45,052 bases of DNA from Roseibium polysiphoniae (GCF_014842925.1 NZ_JACYXJ010000009.1:1-45052), one strand, 5' to 3'; positions 1-8,951 are shown, numbered from the stretch's first letter. A program made the numbers and translations. The notes: generated by a model not told the origin, from the sequence alone.

Positions 1-124
1 AATCGCCCGACCCGCTACGCGATCTGACAGCTCCGCGCGACGGGCGATTGCTCTACCTGCGTCGAATGGCGTAAGCACCAATCGGGCTCAAGTCGCAGCT
101 GGATGAAAGTTCAGTGGCAGGTCA
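1..124 (+). mobile_element. Right end of an IS3-family insertion sequence (partial)
   Basis: The segment ends at 124 in a terminal repeat that reads, on the minus strand from 124 inward, TGACCTGCCAC. The same 11 bases open the second IS copy at 44928 near the right edge of the window, and the similarity continues imperfectly through TCCA about 25 bases in. A short open frame that looks like the C-terminus of a transposase OrfB ends at 106, inside the repeat-bearing tip. The IS body therefore lies to the left, outside the window. The element abuts and supplies the stop codon of the helicase gene at 122-2155. Assignment to IS3 (IS407-like group) rests mainly on the OrfA start seen in the right-hand copy. 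Confidence 0.75.
2..106 (+). CDS. IS3-family transposase OrfB, C-terminal fragment
   Basis: An open frame enters from the left edge in frame 2 and stops at TGA 104-106, 18 bases before the IS end. It gives about 34 residues, arginine-, alanine- and serine-rich, ending in NRAQVAAG. Such low-complexity tails, lying after the DDE catalytic domain, are common in IS3-group OrfB proteins. No catalytic residue is inside the window, so identification depends on its position within the terminal repeat and on the matching copy at the other end. It could be only untranslated IS sequence. Confidence 0.5.
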   Translation: MARPATRSDSSARRAIALPASNGVSTNRAQVAAG

Positions 125-2155
125 CGGCGAGTTGCATTCGCTCCAGAGCCGCGCCCTAAGTTCTGACTTGCTAAACCCTTCAACATTAAACCGTTCTGAA
201 ATTTGAATTGGGACGCCTTCCTCGTCAAGTTCCTTTAGAATTTCGGGTCGAAACCAACTGGCGACACTTCCAAGGAAGAGGCTATAATCAGCGCTAGGCT
301 CAATTTGACGAACGAACAGCTCTACAAGAGCAAAGTTCTGTGGCAATCCATACTCGCAGGCCCTTAAGAACTTGAAGATATTGTCTTGCTCTTCCGGCCT
401 GCCGGGATAGCTTGCATCTTGGTCAAGCAAAAATCGTTTAAGCGACGTCGCATGCCTAAGTTTGTTGATTAGTGTTGCGAGTTGCCTTGTGTTGAATGCC
501 CCGAATGAACCCACTTTCTGTGGCTCACAAAAAACCTCGCATACTTCATGTATCTCTGGCCATCGTGGCCAGTTGCTCCAAATCAGTAAGTCCTCTTGGC
601 TCAGTGATCTGTGCACTGCTTCTTTGATCTGAATAGCTGTTTCGAGGCCGATCGAAGATGCAAGTTTCAGGTCATCTCCATCAAGCTCAAGACGGTCCCT
701 ATAGTGGCGGAAACGGTCGTCAGAACGACTTGACCTGTCTGGCTTATCAATGTGGATGATGTACTCATCAGGCAAGTCATCATCGTCAGCGAACATGGTA
801 GGACTAACTTCCAGCTCGGTTTGTTCTGGCACATCATTGAACACCATCACCTGTCCCACATGATGTTCTCCCAGCCTGCCCGCACGTCCCCGTATGTTCG
901 AGAATGTGAAAAAATCATAACTGTCGCGGTTAATGGTTTTATCAAAAATCATCACGGTTTTTGCGGCTGTGTTCACACCCTCAATAAGGGTTGACGTGCA
1001 CAAGAGAACTGGAAGTTTCCGCTGGTTGAATAGTCGAACCATATGCGCTGCAATTGCGCGTGGGATACGGCCATGGTGAACTCCAAAACCATAGTCAACG
1101 GCCTCAGATAGGAAATTCTTGGGGCCGATGTTTTCCTTCAACCATTTCGAAAACTCGCTGCTAAATTCAGAAACTGCCATTTGCTCTGAAAGCTCGATGG
1201 CCAGTTTATTTGCTTTCCCCGGCGATGAAATGAAAACGAGTGCCGGCCAATTTCGATCTTCGCCAATCTCCTCAATCAGTCTTTCACGTTTGTTTTTGAC
1301 CTTTTGGAGATCAAGCGTGTCTACTGCAACGGTCGAAAACCGCGTCCTGAGAAACTCGAAGTTCCATCTTGCATCAGGTGCGACGGAAACCTTATCGATG
1401 TTGGGGCCGAGGAAAAAGAACTGTTTCGAGCGTTTTAGCAAGCGATACACTGCCGCATTCAGGGTCACGCTGCGATCATCACGTCGGGCCGGATCAAGTT
1501 TATAAAACTCATCGACAACAGTTAGGTCCAATTGGCCAAAGTCTTCGCGGTAAATCAATCGCTCCTGCGTACCTAGGAATATCGTTGGACCATCTGTTGA
1601 CGTCTCGCTTTGATGCATCACCACATTAAACTTGTCAGCAAAACGATCCCTGAAACGCCGCCGAAACTCATCGAGAAGTGCGATTGTAGGTAACACTACG
1701 GCAATACGGTTATATTTGTCTGTCGCAAGCAGAGCATCGACGAGCAGGCTTTTGCCAAAACTGGTCGGCGCACTCAGCACAAGATTTCGTCCCGCAAGTA
1801 GCGCGTCCAGTGCATTTATCTGCTCGCGATGAAAAGTGACGTCCCCAAGCTCATGTGCGGTTGCAGCCTCAGCTACGAAAGCGTCGCTTGCGTCGGCGCT
1901 TTCTATATCAATGTAATTCCACAAGCCAGTTGACCTTGCGAGTGAACTAACCAGCTGTTTGTACGCACCAAGTTCGTGTTGATGGAGGCTAACAAGCTCA
2001 GAGAGTCTCGGCACGGCTTCAAGTACAGATGGATCGTCAATGTCCGTGCTTTGAATGCAAAAAGCCGCCTGCTGAATAGCCTTGAAGGTGGCTCGCTTTA
2101 ACTCCGCTCCTCGCAGTGCGTTTAGCGCACTCCAATCAATATCAAGTGTAGGCAT
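122..2155 (-). CDS. hamB: Hachiman anti-phage helicase HamB (SF2, Ski2-like), C-terminus clipped by an IS
   Basis: Superfamily 2 helicase of 677 residues. Visible motifs are Walker A APTSFGKS (about 129-136), a DEAH-box variant VVDEFYKL (213-220), VHHGRIP (359-365), the TSTLIEGVNTAA motif V region (388-398) and the arginine-finger motif VI RGRAGR (422-427). The order and the RGRAGR form are those of Ski2-type helicases. It starts 10 bases after the stop of the DUF1837 gene, which is the HamA-HamB layout. In Hachiman, HamB is known to act as a DNA-scanning helicase that holds the HamA nuclease until phage-associated DNA damage is met. The last codon is followed by TGA formed by the IS terminal repeat at 122-124, so the native C-terminal end is missing. 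The missing length is unknown. Base composition is clearly AT-richer than the middle of the window, consistent with transfer. Confidence 0.85.
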   Translation of the reverse strand: MPTLDIDWSALNALRGAELKRATFKAIQQAAFCIQSTDIDDPSVLEAVPRLSELVSLHQHELGAYKQLVSSLARSTGLWNYIDIESADASDAFVAEAATAHELGDVTFHREQINALDALLAGRNLVLSAPTSFGKSLLVDALLATDKYNRIAVVLPTIALLDEFRRRFRDRFADKFNVVMHQSETSTDGPTIFLGTQERLIYREDFGQLDLTVVDEFYKLDPARRDDRSVTLNAAVYRLLKRSKQFFFLGPNIDKVSVAPDARWNFEFLRTRFSTVAVDTLDLQKVKNKRERLIEEIGEDRNWPALVFISSPGKANKLAIELSEQMAVSEFSSEFSKWLKENIGPKNFLSEAVDYGFGVHHGRIPRAIAAHMVRLFNQRKLPVLLCTSTLIEGVNTAAKTVMIFDKTINRDSYDFFTFSNIRGRAGRLGEHHVGQVMVFNDVPEQTELEVSPTMFADDDDLPDEYIIHIDKPDRSSRSDDRFRHYRDRLELDGDDLKLASSIGLETAIQIKEAVHRSLSQEDLLIWSNWPRWPEIHEVCEVFCEPQKVGSFGAFNTRQLATLINKLRHATSLKRFLLDQDASYPGRPEEQDNIFKFLRACEYGLPQNFALVELFVRQIEPSADYSLFLGSVASWFRPEILKELDEEGVPIQISERFNVEGFSKSELRARLWSECNSP

Positions 2156-2165
2156 GTTGTTCGCC

Positions 2166-3014
2166 TTAATTCTGAAGCCCTTTTAGGCGAGTATCGAACG
2201 CAGCGTTGAGTTTATCTTTGTCAGCAAGAGGCACATAAATCAGTCTCAGCTTGATCTTCTTAGTAAGCCCTGATGACGCTAGCCGGCCCCAAAGCGCATT
2301 CATCTCATCGGTTATGCTTTCCGCATATGCATCGCATGGCCTAGAATTGTTCACGGCTGCATCGCTGTTTGCCGCGATTATTACAGGGAAAACGGCATTT
2401 TCGATCAGAGCATCCAACGAGGTCTCTGAAGCGAGTAACGCCTTAATCCTATCGCTGTGTGGGATATCGTCTGAGATTTGCGGTCCAAGCAGCAGCTTCT
2501 CGTTTTTGAGAAATCCTGCGTTGACATGGCTTTCAATTGACGCGATGGCATCCTTAACGGCGGCATCACGGGACTTAAAAAACTTGGCCTCACCCAGCCA
2601 AAGTTCGAATTTGTCGCCCTCTAGATAGCGAACATGCACCAAGTCGAATGCTTTAACCGGATCGTTTGACGCACTTAGATAGTTGACCCGCGCAGCAACT
2701 GGCATCGTATCAAAGAAGGTTCGGCAAATTGCGTGGGCTGCAATCTCACCCACCTCACCGCGCCGTTTATAGTTTTCACTAATGTATACCCTTGAGGCGG
2801 CTTGCTGTAAGCGAACATAGATGTTTGCGTGGTTGGTGTTGCGCAACTCATCTGATTTAAGTGCGTAGTCAGTAATCCATTCCATGAGATTATCTGCGAG
2901 CCCATCACACCGCCATTCACTCAATTCAAAGCCAGCGCAGTAGCTTTCCGCGCTCTCATCTTTGTCTGTCACAAGAGATAAAATGCAGGCTGGCTTAGTC
3001 AGATAGGGGTGCAT
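2166..3014 (-). CDS. hamA: Hachiman anti-phage nuclease HamA (DUF1837)
   Basis: 282 residues. A PD-(D/E)XK-like core is visible: RGEVGEI (85-91), then FDLVHV (123-128), then WLGEAKFF (139-146), where E142-x-K144 fits the catalytic E-x-K and D124 the preceding acidic residue. This GE...FD.VHV...LWLGE.K pattern is characteristic of DUF1837, the HamA family. The protein is the upstream gene of a two-gene operon with the helicase 10 bases downstream. Known HamA proteins degrade DNA when released from HamB, causing abortive-infection-like immunity. The ATG at 3014 has only a weak purine stretch before it. The gene is AT-rich relative to its chromosomal neighbours. All three core motifs are intact, so the nuclease itself looks functional even though its partner is clipped. 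Confidence 0.87.
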   Translation of the reverse strand: MHPYLTKPACILSLVTDKDESAESYCAGFELSEWRCDGLADNLMEWITDYALKSDELRNTNHANIYVRLQQAASRVYISENYKRRGEVGEIAAHAICRTFFDTMPVAARVNYLSASNDPVKAFDLVHVRYLEGDKFELWLGEAKFFKSRDAAVKDAIASIESHVNAGFLKNEKLLLGPQISDDIPHSDRIKALLASETSLDALIENAVFPVIIAANSDAAVNNSRPCDAYAESITDEMNALWGRLASSGLTKKIKLRLIYVPLADKDKLNAAFDTRLKGLQN

Positions 3015-3283
3015 GCTGCTCTGTGTAGCTCATTCGAATTGCCCTTCAACTTAAGGCAAGCTCAATACAACCTAAATCATAATCACAAGTTTAATACAAC
3101 TAAACCAGATCCCACTGATCGATAGTTGCCCTTGTCGTCATCGTTTTGTGGCAGATTGCCACGTTGCTGAAAAACGGAACGAGCTGTCGCTTACTCCCCC
3201 ATTCCTCTACACCCCATCTTGAAGTTCCGCGCCGCTTGGGGCACCCTTGGCTCACCTTAACGTAAAAGGAAGAGGGTGGGCCT
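3015..3283 (-). promoter_or_regulatory. AT-rich upstream region of hamA, with repeated AATACAAC
   Basis: This gap between the Hachiman pair and the chromosome-like TrhA gene must hold the hamA promoter. Its AT-rich part (about 3040-3105) carries AATACAAC twice in direct orientation, at 3064-3071 and 3093-3100, 29 bases apart start to start. That could be an operator or promoter element. A short inverted repeat, GTGGCA-gat-TGCCAC, lies near 3150. The composition changes to GC-rich after about 3120, which probably marks the edge of the imported segment. I see no tRNA or clear att repeat here. Confidence 0.35.
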
Positions 3284-3934
3284 TTGCGCGTTCAGACTAT
3301 GCCGGAGAAGATTGCCGACGGGACCATTCATGTGATCGGGATCTGTCTGGGGATTGCGGCCCTAATCACCCTTGTGGCCGTCTTGTGGAACACAGCCGAT
3401 CTGGGCCGGCAGGTGTCGGTCTTCATCTATGCCGGCTGCCTGCTGGCCATGCTGATCTGCTCGGCGCTCTACAACATGCTGGCCAAGGACAACAAGACCG
3501 GCATCCTGCGCAAGCTGGACCATGCGGCGATCTTTCTCCTGATCGCCGGCACCTATACGCCGCTGGCCTCCATGATCATCGGCGGCTGGACCGGCGGCAT
3601 CCTTCTGGCGGTGATCTGGACCGGCGCCCTGACCGGGGCGATCCTGAAGCTGACCCCGCTTCAGGGCATCGACAAGATCACCGTGCCGCTGTGTCTCGCG
3701 CTCGGCTGGGTGGTGGTCTTCGCCTTCAAGCCGCTGATGGACAATGCGTCGAATTTCGGCTTCTGGATGATCATCGCCGGCGGCCTGCTCTATACGGTCG
3801 GCACGGCGTTTTACGCCTGGAAGCGGCTGCCGTTCCAGAACGCCATCTGGCACGCCTTCGTTCTGGCCGCTGCCGTCTGCCACTTCTCGGCAGTGCTGAA
3901 CGACGTGGCGCTGGGGCCGGTTTCAGGCAGCTGA
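3284..3934 (+). CDS. TrhA/hemolysin III (PAQR-like) membrane protein
   Basis: 216 residues with about seven hydrophobic segments. The PAQR/hemolysin III signatures are SALYN in the second segment, LDHAAIFLLIAGTYTP in the third and IWHAFVLAAAVCHF near the end. These families are membrane hydrolase-like proteins with a Ser/Asp/His metal site, and in bacteria they are linked to membrane fluidity. The histidine often found in the S-x-x-x-H position is Asn here (SALYN). That variant also occurs in many proteobacterial members, so the metal site may be unusual. Start choice: TTG at 3284 has a purine-rich site (AGGAAGAGGG, about 3267-3276) at proper spacing. The ATG at 3299 is an alternative that shortens the protein by five residues. 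Confidence 0.82.
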   Translation: MRVQTMPEKIADGTIHVIGICLGIAALITLVAVLWNTADLGRQVSVFIYAGCLLAMLICSALYNMLAKDNKTGILRKLDHAAIFLLIAGTYTPLASMIIGGWTGGILLAVIWTGALTGAILKLTPLQGIDKITVPLCLALGWVVVFAFKPLMDNASNFGFWMIIAGGLLYTVGTAFYAWKRLPFQNAIWHAFVLAAAVCHFSAVLNDVALGPVSGS

Positions 3935-3937
3935 TTT

Positions 3938-3996
3938 TCAAAAGAAACGGGCGCCGCCCGGGCCCCTCGGTTCCTTGAGGGTCCAGGCAGCGCCCG
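3938..3996 (-). terminator. Intrinsic terminator, mainly for the L,D-transpeptidase gene
   Basis: A long GC-rich imperfect hairpin (arms from 3949 and to 3995, about 17 paired bases with a few mismatches) lies between two convergent genes. On the minus strand it is followed by a T-rich run (TTTCTTTT, 3940-3947), so it suits the gene ending at 4025. On the plus strand the tail is not T-rich. Confidence 0.65.
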
Positions 3997-4024
3997 CCGT
4001 GTTCGGTCTCTAAAACGGGCCTTC

Positions 4025-4762
4025 TCAGGCCTCGCTGTCTTCCTCGTCCTTCTGCAGCACGATGACCTTGGTTCTGAGCGGCACCCGCTCGAACAGGTCG
4101 ATCACGTCCTGCTGCCACATGCGGATGCAGCCGGAGGAAACGCTCTTGCCGATGCTGCTGGGCTGGTTGGTGCCGTGGATGCGGTAGAGCGTGTCCACCG
4201 ATCCCTGCCACAGGTCCATCGCCCGGGCACCGAGCGGGTTCTTCAGGCCCGCGGGATAGCCGTCTTTCCAGTAGCGTTCCAGGGACGGCTTGCGGGCGAT
4301 CATTTCCCGTGGAGGGCGCCAGATGGGATGTTCGCGCTTGACCCGGATCAGCGCCTCTCCCGACCAGGCAAAGCCGGCCCGGCCGACGCCAATGCCATAG
4401 CGCAGGGCCTTTTTCGGGCTCAAGGTCCAGTAGAGAAAGTTGTTGTAGGGATCGACGATGATCGTGCCCGGCTTTTCGCGGGACTTGAAGTCGACCACCT
4501 GGCGCAGGAACTTGCGGTCGAAGGCCTTGTAGTTGATGGCCGGCCAGGTGAATTCGCCGTCGGGAAGTTCCGCATAGGCGGCGTCATAGTCGAAGGTTTC
4601 GTCCGGCAGGGGCGGCTGGCCCGGAAGGCCGACGGTGTAGCAGCCGGCCAGCGGCAGGGCGAGGCCCGCCAGACCGCCCAGCGTGAACAGGCGGCGCGAC
4701 ACATGAGACCCATCGCCTGACTGGGCGCCCAATGGGGACGGGTCGTTCAACTTCCTCGGCAT
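4025..4762 (-). CDS. L,D-transpeptidase (YkuD family), predicted Tat lipoprotein
   Basis: 245 residues. The N-terminus has a twin-arginine-like SRRLFT (22-27), a hydrophobic stretch and a lipobox LPLAGC with Cys41, so an exported lipoprotein is inferred. The YkuD catalytic signature is present: His near 196 in YRIHGT, and SVSSGCIRM with catalytic Cys near 212. Such enzymes form 3-3 cross-links in peptidoglycan or attach proteins to it. In Hyphomicrobiales they are numerous. The start at 4762 is chosen because GGAG lies 6 bases upstream and places the signal near the N-terminus. A longer frame to 4870 would bury the signal. It is convergent with the TrhA gene and divergent from the M19 dipeptidase. 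Confidence 0.9.
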   Translation of the reverse strand: MPRKLNDPSPLGAQSGDGSHVSRRLFTLGGLAGLALPLAGCYTVGLPGQPPLPDETFDYDAAYAELPDGEFTWPAINYKAFDRKFLRQVVDFKSREKPGTIIVDPYNNFLYWTLSPKKALRYGIGVGRAGFAWSGEALIRVKREHPIWRPPREMIARKPSLERYWKDGYPAGLKNPLGARAMDLWQGSVDTLYRIHGTNQPSSIGKSVSSGCIRMWQQDVIDLFERVPLRTKVIVLQKDEEDSEA

Positions 4763-4978
4763 GAAAACTCCGATGATTTTATAAAAAGATGCAGCAATGC
4801 CCCTGTCATGGGCCAGAAGGGCGCGTCTTGGCAAGGTGCTTTGTGCGGCAAGGCCCTGCCATACGGTCACATTTTCGATAACCAGGTCTTTCCAGCGCGC
4901 TCAAAAAGGGCCACCTTTAGGGTCCTTCCTGTTTTTGCCCGCCTCATTTTCCGGGCCTCCTCTTTTGCCGGATATCTC

Positions 4979-6052
4979 ATGACTGCCACCTCCCCGTCTG
5001 CCTCAGCCCCCATTCCCGTTTTCGACGGCCACAATGACACGCTCCTGAAACGGGTGGTTGCCCGGGGCACGGACCGGGCGACCGATTTCTTTCAGCGCGC
5101 GGAGACCGGTCATCTGGATCTGCCAAGGGCCCGCGAAGGCGGTTTTGCCGGCGGGCTGTTTGCCATGTTCGTGCCCTCCAACATCCACCAGGATTTCTCC
5201 AAGCCCTACAATCCGAACGATCCGCAGAACTATGTCGAGATCGGTCAGGCCGAGGCGCTCGGCTTCACGATGAAGATGGCTGCGGAGGCTTACCGGCTCG
5301 AGCGCCAGTCCAACTGCCAGATCCGCGTCTGCCGGACCGTGCGCGAGATCCGGGACTGTATCGAGCGCGGCATTCTGGCGATTTCCCTTCACATCGAAGG
5401 CGCTGAGGCGATCGATACCGATTTCGACGCGCTGGAGGTTCTCCATGGGGTGGGCCTGCGCTCACTCGGGCCGGTCTGGAGCCGGAACAACGTGTTTGCC
5501 CATGGTGTGCCGATGCAGTTCCCCGCCTCCCCCGACATTGGCCCGGGCCTGACCGATGCGGGCAAGGCGCTGGTTGCCGCCTGCAATGACCTGCGCATCC
5601 TGATCGACCTGTCCCACCTCAACGAGAAGGGCTTTTGGGACGTGGCCGGTCTCAGCGACGCGCCGCTGGTCGCCAGTCACTCCAATGTCCATGCTCTGTG
5701 CCAGAATGCGCGCAACCTCACGGACAAGCAGCTGGATGCGATCGCCGAGAGCAAGGGATTGGTCGGGCTGAATTTCCACGTCGCCTTTCTGCGCGAGGAC
5801 GGCGCCTACAAGCGCGATACGCCCGTGGAGGTCATGGTTCGCCATGTGGCCTATCTGGTGGAGAGGCTGGGTGAGGACGGCGTCGCGCTCGGCTCGGACT
5901 TCGACGGCTGCATGACACCCAGCGCGGTTTCCGACTCGGCCAAATTGCCGGCTCTGATCGAAGCGTTTCGCGCGGCCGGGTTCGGAGACGCACTTATTGT
6001 AAAAATTGCGTATAAAAATTGGCTCTCCGTGCTTGAGCGCACACAGAATTGA
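4979..6052 (+). CDS. Membrane dipeptidase, peptidase family M19
   Basis: 357 residues. The two-zinc site of renal-type dipeptidases is complete: H18 and D20 in FDGHND, bridging E140 in LHIEGAE, H213 in DLSHLN, H234 in VASHSNVH and D307 in ALGSDFDG. Family members hydrolyse dipeptides, including L-D and D-D forms. No signal peptide is evident, so a cytoplasmic location is likely. The start at 4979 is set by the conserved beginning of the family (PVFDGHNDT follows within 20 residues). The frame stays open upstream to 4808 but adds no recognisable domain. The nearby peptide importer (7319-12716) would supply substrates, which is an inference from position. Confidence 0.92.
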   Translation: MTATSPSASAPIPVFDGHNDTLLKRVVARGTDRATDFFQRAETGHLDLPRAREGGFAGGLFAMFVPSNIHQDFSKPYNPNDPQNYVEIGQAEALGFTMKMAAEAYRLERQSNCQIRVCRTVREIRDCIERGILAISLHIEGAEAIDTDFDALEVLHGVGLRSLGPVWSRNNVFAHGVPMQFPASPDIGPGLTDAGKALVAACNDLRILIDLSHLNEKGFWDVAGLSDAPLVASHSNVHALCQNARNLTDKQLDAIAESKGLVGLNFHVAFLREDGAYKRDTPVEVMVRHVAYLVERLGEDGVALGSDFDGCMTPSAVSDSAKLPALIEAFRAAGFGDALIVKIAYKNWLSVLERTQN

Positions 6053-6529
6053 TCGAAAACGCCTCTGCTCGCGCATTTGTGATCTTATACATTGTCAGTT
6101 TCGGAAAGTTTCGGAGGATTTTGGAACCACCTTTGTTACACTTTTGCGACAAACGCTAATCGGTGTGGTTGCATTTCAGTAGGTGAGAGCAGCCTGATCT
6201 CCGGGTCAAAACCGATTTTGGCGACCATAACGAAACACAACCTGCAGCAACGCCGGATGAAGATGTCGCACCTGAAAGGCCGAAACAGGCCGCTGCCGGG
6301 CACCAGCTGAAAAGCAACTTGCCCGTTTCAAGGATAAGACACGCAACCGGACGCGCGGCGGGCAGGAAAAAGGGACACGCACGACCCCATCGATAGCGCT
6401 GTTCCCATGGGGTGAGTCATTGGCTCAAACCATGGATAGAACGTTTGGGCACCTGCCTTTTGGGTAGGACGCTGGTGCCTGACATGCAAAGAGATGTGTC
6501 GTGCCGTTGCTGGGGGGGACAGCAGGCAT
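6053..6529. other. 477-base intergenic region upstream of the GntR regulator
   Basis: No convincing gene is seen; the short open frames lack coding character. One symmetric element stands out at 6405-6435: two CCATGG blocks with TGAG/CTCA inside them, separated by a short loop. This would fold into a hairpin or could bind a dimeric regulator such as the adjacent GntR protein. I do not recognise a known RNA family here. Confidence 0.35.
6405..6435. promoter_or_regulatory. Inverted repeat upstream of the GntR gene (possible operator)
   Basis: CCATGG (6405-6410) and CCATGG (6430-6435) enclose TGAG and CTCA, giving 6 plus 4 paired positions with two mismatches between them. It sits about 95 bases before the GntR start. 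Autoregulation by FCD-type GntR proteins from such palindromes is common, but this site is not a recognised consensus. Confidence 0.3.
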
Positions 6530-7276
6530 ATGACATTTACCGAGGTCGGGGCAGCCGAGGTTGGGACAAACCCGTTTTCAGGGCCGAAAGGCGCGCGAAA
6601 ATCAAGCGTGGTCTACAGATCACTCAAACGGCAGATCCTGCTGGGCATTTTGACGCCTGACAGTCCGATTACCGAACAATCCCTTGCCGCCGAATTCGAC
6701 TGTTCCCAGGGAACGGTCCGTGAGGCCCTGCTTTCGCTGCAGGAAAACGGCCTCGTCGACCGCCGCGGCTATCAAGGGACCTATGTGACCCGGACCACCG
6801 ACGAGGAAGCCGCCGTTCTGGTCCGGATCCGCTTCAATCTGGAATGTGCCGGCATGGAAAGGGCCGTCGCCCGCTCCACCAACTGCGATTGCGAGCGGTT
6901 GCGCGAGCTGGCGACGCTCTATCTGACATGCCGGGCAGAGCGCGATGTCTTTGCCTGCACGGAGGTCGACCGGGCCTTTCACATGAGCATCTTCCAGATT
7001 GCCGATATGCCGATGCTTGAACCGATCCTGCAGCGCACGCTGATCCAGCTGCACCGCTTTGTGGTCTCCAGGCACCAGGGCGACATTCTCTGGGAAGAAC
7101 TTCAGTCAGACCCTCACGGCGAGATTGTCGATGCGATGGCGCGGCGCGAGGCCGATTGCGCCCAACGTGTTTTGAGCGATCACATCGGCCTGTCCCTGGA
7201 GAAACTGGCGCCGGAAGTCCACAAGACCGTCTTCGCAGACGACGCAATGCCTCATCTGCCCGCCATAAGCGCCTGA
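6530..7276 (+). CDS. GntR-family transcriptional regulator, FCD (FadR-like) subfamily
   Basis: 248 residues from the ATG at 6530. A GntR winged helix occupies about 25-95 (VYRSLKRQIL, ITEQSLAAEFDCSQGTVREAL, GLVDRRGYQGTYV). It is followed by an all-helical FCD ligand domain with metal-site candidates in DRAFHMS and a C-terminal DHIG. FCD regulators usually respond to small carboxylic acids or amino-acid derivatives. The start at 6530 is preferred because a G-rich site lies about 10 bases upstream; the frame stays open to 6494. It is downstream of the dipeptidase on the same strand and convergent with the peptide importer operon, so it may control peptide use. That link is inference. Confidence 0.88.
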   Translation: MTFTEVGAAEVGTNPFSGPKGARKSSVVYRSLKRQILLGILTPDSPITEQSLAAEFDCSQGTVREALLSLQENGLVDRRGYQGTYVTRTTDEEAAVLVRIRFNLECAGMERAVARSTNCDCERLRELATLYLTCRAERDVFACTEVDRAFHMSIFQIADMPMLEPILQRTLIQLHRFVVSRHQGDILWEELQSDPHGEIVDAMARREADCAQRVLSDHIGLSLEKLAPEVHKTVFADDAMPHLPAISA

Positions 7277-7318
7277 AACGGCCTTGACGCTTCGCTCAGA
7301 AACGCCGATCGACGCGCG

Positions 7319-8941
7319 CTACCCCTCGGCCAGATGGCTCTGGGTCAACAGTGCTGCGCCGATCAGTTCCCGGGTGTAGGCGCTTTGCGGTGCCTCGAAG
7401 ATATCTTCCGTCTGGCCGGCTTCAACCACCTTGCCACGCTGCATGACCATCACCGTGTCGGCAATTGCACGCACCACGGCGAGATCATGACTGATGAAGA
7501 GATAGGTCAGGCCATGAGCGGTCTGGAGATCGCGAAGAAGATCGACGATCTGCTTCTGAATGGTCCGGTCGAGGGCCGACGTCGGCTCGTCGAGCACCAC
7601 AAGGTCGGGCTTCAGAACCATGGTGCGCGCGATGGCGATGCGCTGACGCTGCCCGCCGGAGAACTCATGCGGATAGCGGTTGCGCATGACCGGATCGAGA
7701 GCGACCTCTTCCAGCGCCTGACAGGCCCTTTCGTCCCGCTCCCTGGCCGACAGGGACGGCTCGTGCACCAACAGACCCTCAGAGATGATTTGACCGACGG
7801 TCAGACGTGGGCTGAGAGAGCCGAAAGGATCCTGGAACACCAGCTGCATGTTCCGGCGCAGGGCGCGCATGGAGGCCCGGTTCTTGCCGGAAATCAGCTC
7901 ACCGTTGAAAACGACCCGGCCTGACGCCGGCAGCAGATTGAGGACGGCTCGGCCAAGGGTCGACTTGCCCGATCCACTCTCTCCGACGATGCCGAGCGTC
8001 TGGCCACGGCGCAGCGAGAAGGACACATCATCCACCGCCTTCAACACATGCGAAGGCGTCAGAAACCCGGCATCAAGGGCGAAGGCCACCTGGATCTTCT
8101 GCGCCTCCAAAAGGATTGGCGCTTTGGGGTCCACAACCGCCTTGGATCCGGTTGGTTCGGCGTCCAGCAGCATGCGGGTGTAAGGGTGGGCCGGCGTCTC
8201 GAAAATCGGCCTGGTCTCACCTGTCTCCACAACTTCACCGTCCTTCATTACATAGACACGGTCGGCGATCTTGCGGACGATACCGAGGTCGTGGGTGATG
8301 AAAATAACCGCCATGCCGAGGCGTTTTTGCAGATCCGCCAGCAGCTCCAGGATCTGGGCCTGCGTGGTGACATCAAGCGCGGTCGTTGGCTCGTCGGCAA
8401 TCAGCACATCCGGGTCATTGGCCAACGCCATGGCAATCATCACACGCTGGCGTTGACCGCCCGACAGCTCGTAAGGATAGGCCTTTATCTTGCGCTCGGG
8501 CTCGGGAATGTTGACGAGCGCCAGCAGCTCGAGCGCTTTCGCCTGTGCCGCTTTCCAGGACAGTCCGCCGTGAACCACCATGGGCTCTGCCAGCTGGCGA
8601 CCGATCGTGTAAAGCGGGTCCAGCGAGGTCATCGGCTCCTGAAAGATCATGGTGATCTTCTTGCCGCGCACCTGATTGAGTTCACGGACCGACATCCCGA
8701 GGATGTTCCGGTCCTGATAGGTCACTTCGCCCGACGTCCGGCCATTTGAGGCCAGCAGTCCCATTGCGGCCATCATGGTCTGGCTCTTGCCCGAACCACT
8801 CTCACCGACGATGGCAACGGTCTCACCGGCCCTGACGTTGATGTCTACACCACGCACAGCGTGAACGGGGCCCGTTGGGGTGTCGAAGTCCACGGTCAAA
8901 CCGCTGATCGTGAGAACCGGATTGGTGTCTGTTTCGGTCAT
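7319..8941 (-). CDS. Oligopeptide ABC importer, fused ATP-binding protein (OppD-OppF type)
   Basis: 540 residues with two ABC ATPase modules in one chain. Module 1 has [20 protein letters not shown] and the Walker B region [10 protein letters not shown]. Module 2 has [20 protein letters not shown] and [11 protein letters not shown]. The oligopeptide/dipeptide C-terminal extension is seen after each half ([18 protein letters not shown]). The protein powers the importer formed with the two permeases upstream, like GsiA/YejF-type fused ATPases. The ATG at 8941 is chosen for its purine-rich upstream site and family alignment; the frame runs on to 8992, into the permease gene. It is the last gene of the operon, 10 bases after the permease stop. 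Confidence 0.93.
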   Translation of the reverse strand: MTETDTNPVLTISGLTVDFDTPTGPVHAVRGVDINVRAGETVAIVGESGSGKSQTMMAAMGLLASNGRTSGEVTYQDRNILGMSVRELNQVRGKKITMIFQEPMTSLDPLYTIGRQLAEPMVVHGGLSWKAAQAKALELLALVNIPEPERKIKAYPYELSGGQRQRVMIAMALANDPDVLIADEPTTALDVTTQAQILELLADLQKRLGMAVIFITHDLGIVRKIADRVYVMKDGEVVETGETRPIFETPAHPYTRMLLDAEPTGSKAVVDPKAPILLEAQKIQVAFALDAGFLTPSHVLKAVDDVSFSLRRGQTLGIVGESGSGKSTLGRAVLNLLPASGRVVFNGELISGKNRASMRALRRNMQLVFQDPFGSLSPRLTVGQIISEGLLVHEPSLSARERDERACQALEEVALDPVMRNRYPHEFSGGQRQRIAIARTMVLKPDLVVLDEPTSALDRTIQKQIVDLLRDLQTAHGLTYLFISHDLAVVRAIADTVMVMQRGKVVEAGQTEDIFEAPQSAYTRELIGAALLTQSHLAEG

Positions 8942-8951
8942 TATCTTCGCC

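Noticed and set aside
6092..6310. 72-codon open frame before the GntR gene
   Set aside because: No ribosome site, no family, atypical composition; treated as non-coding.
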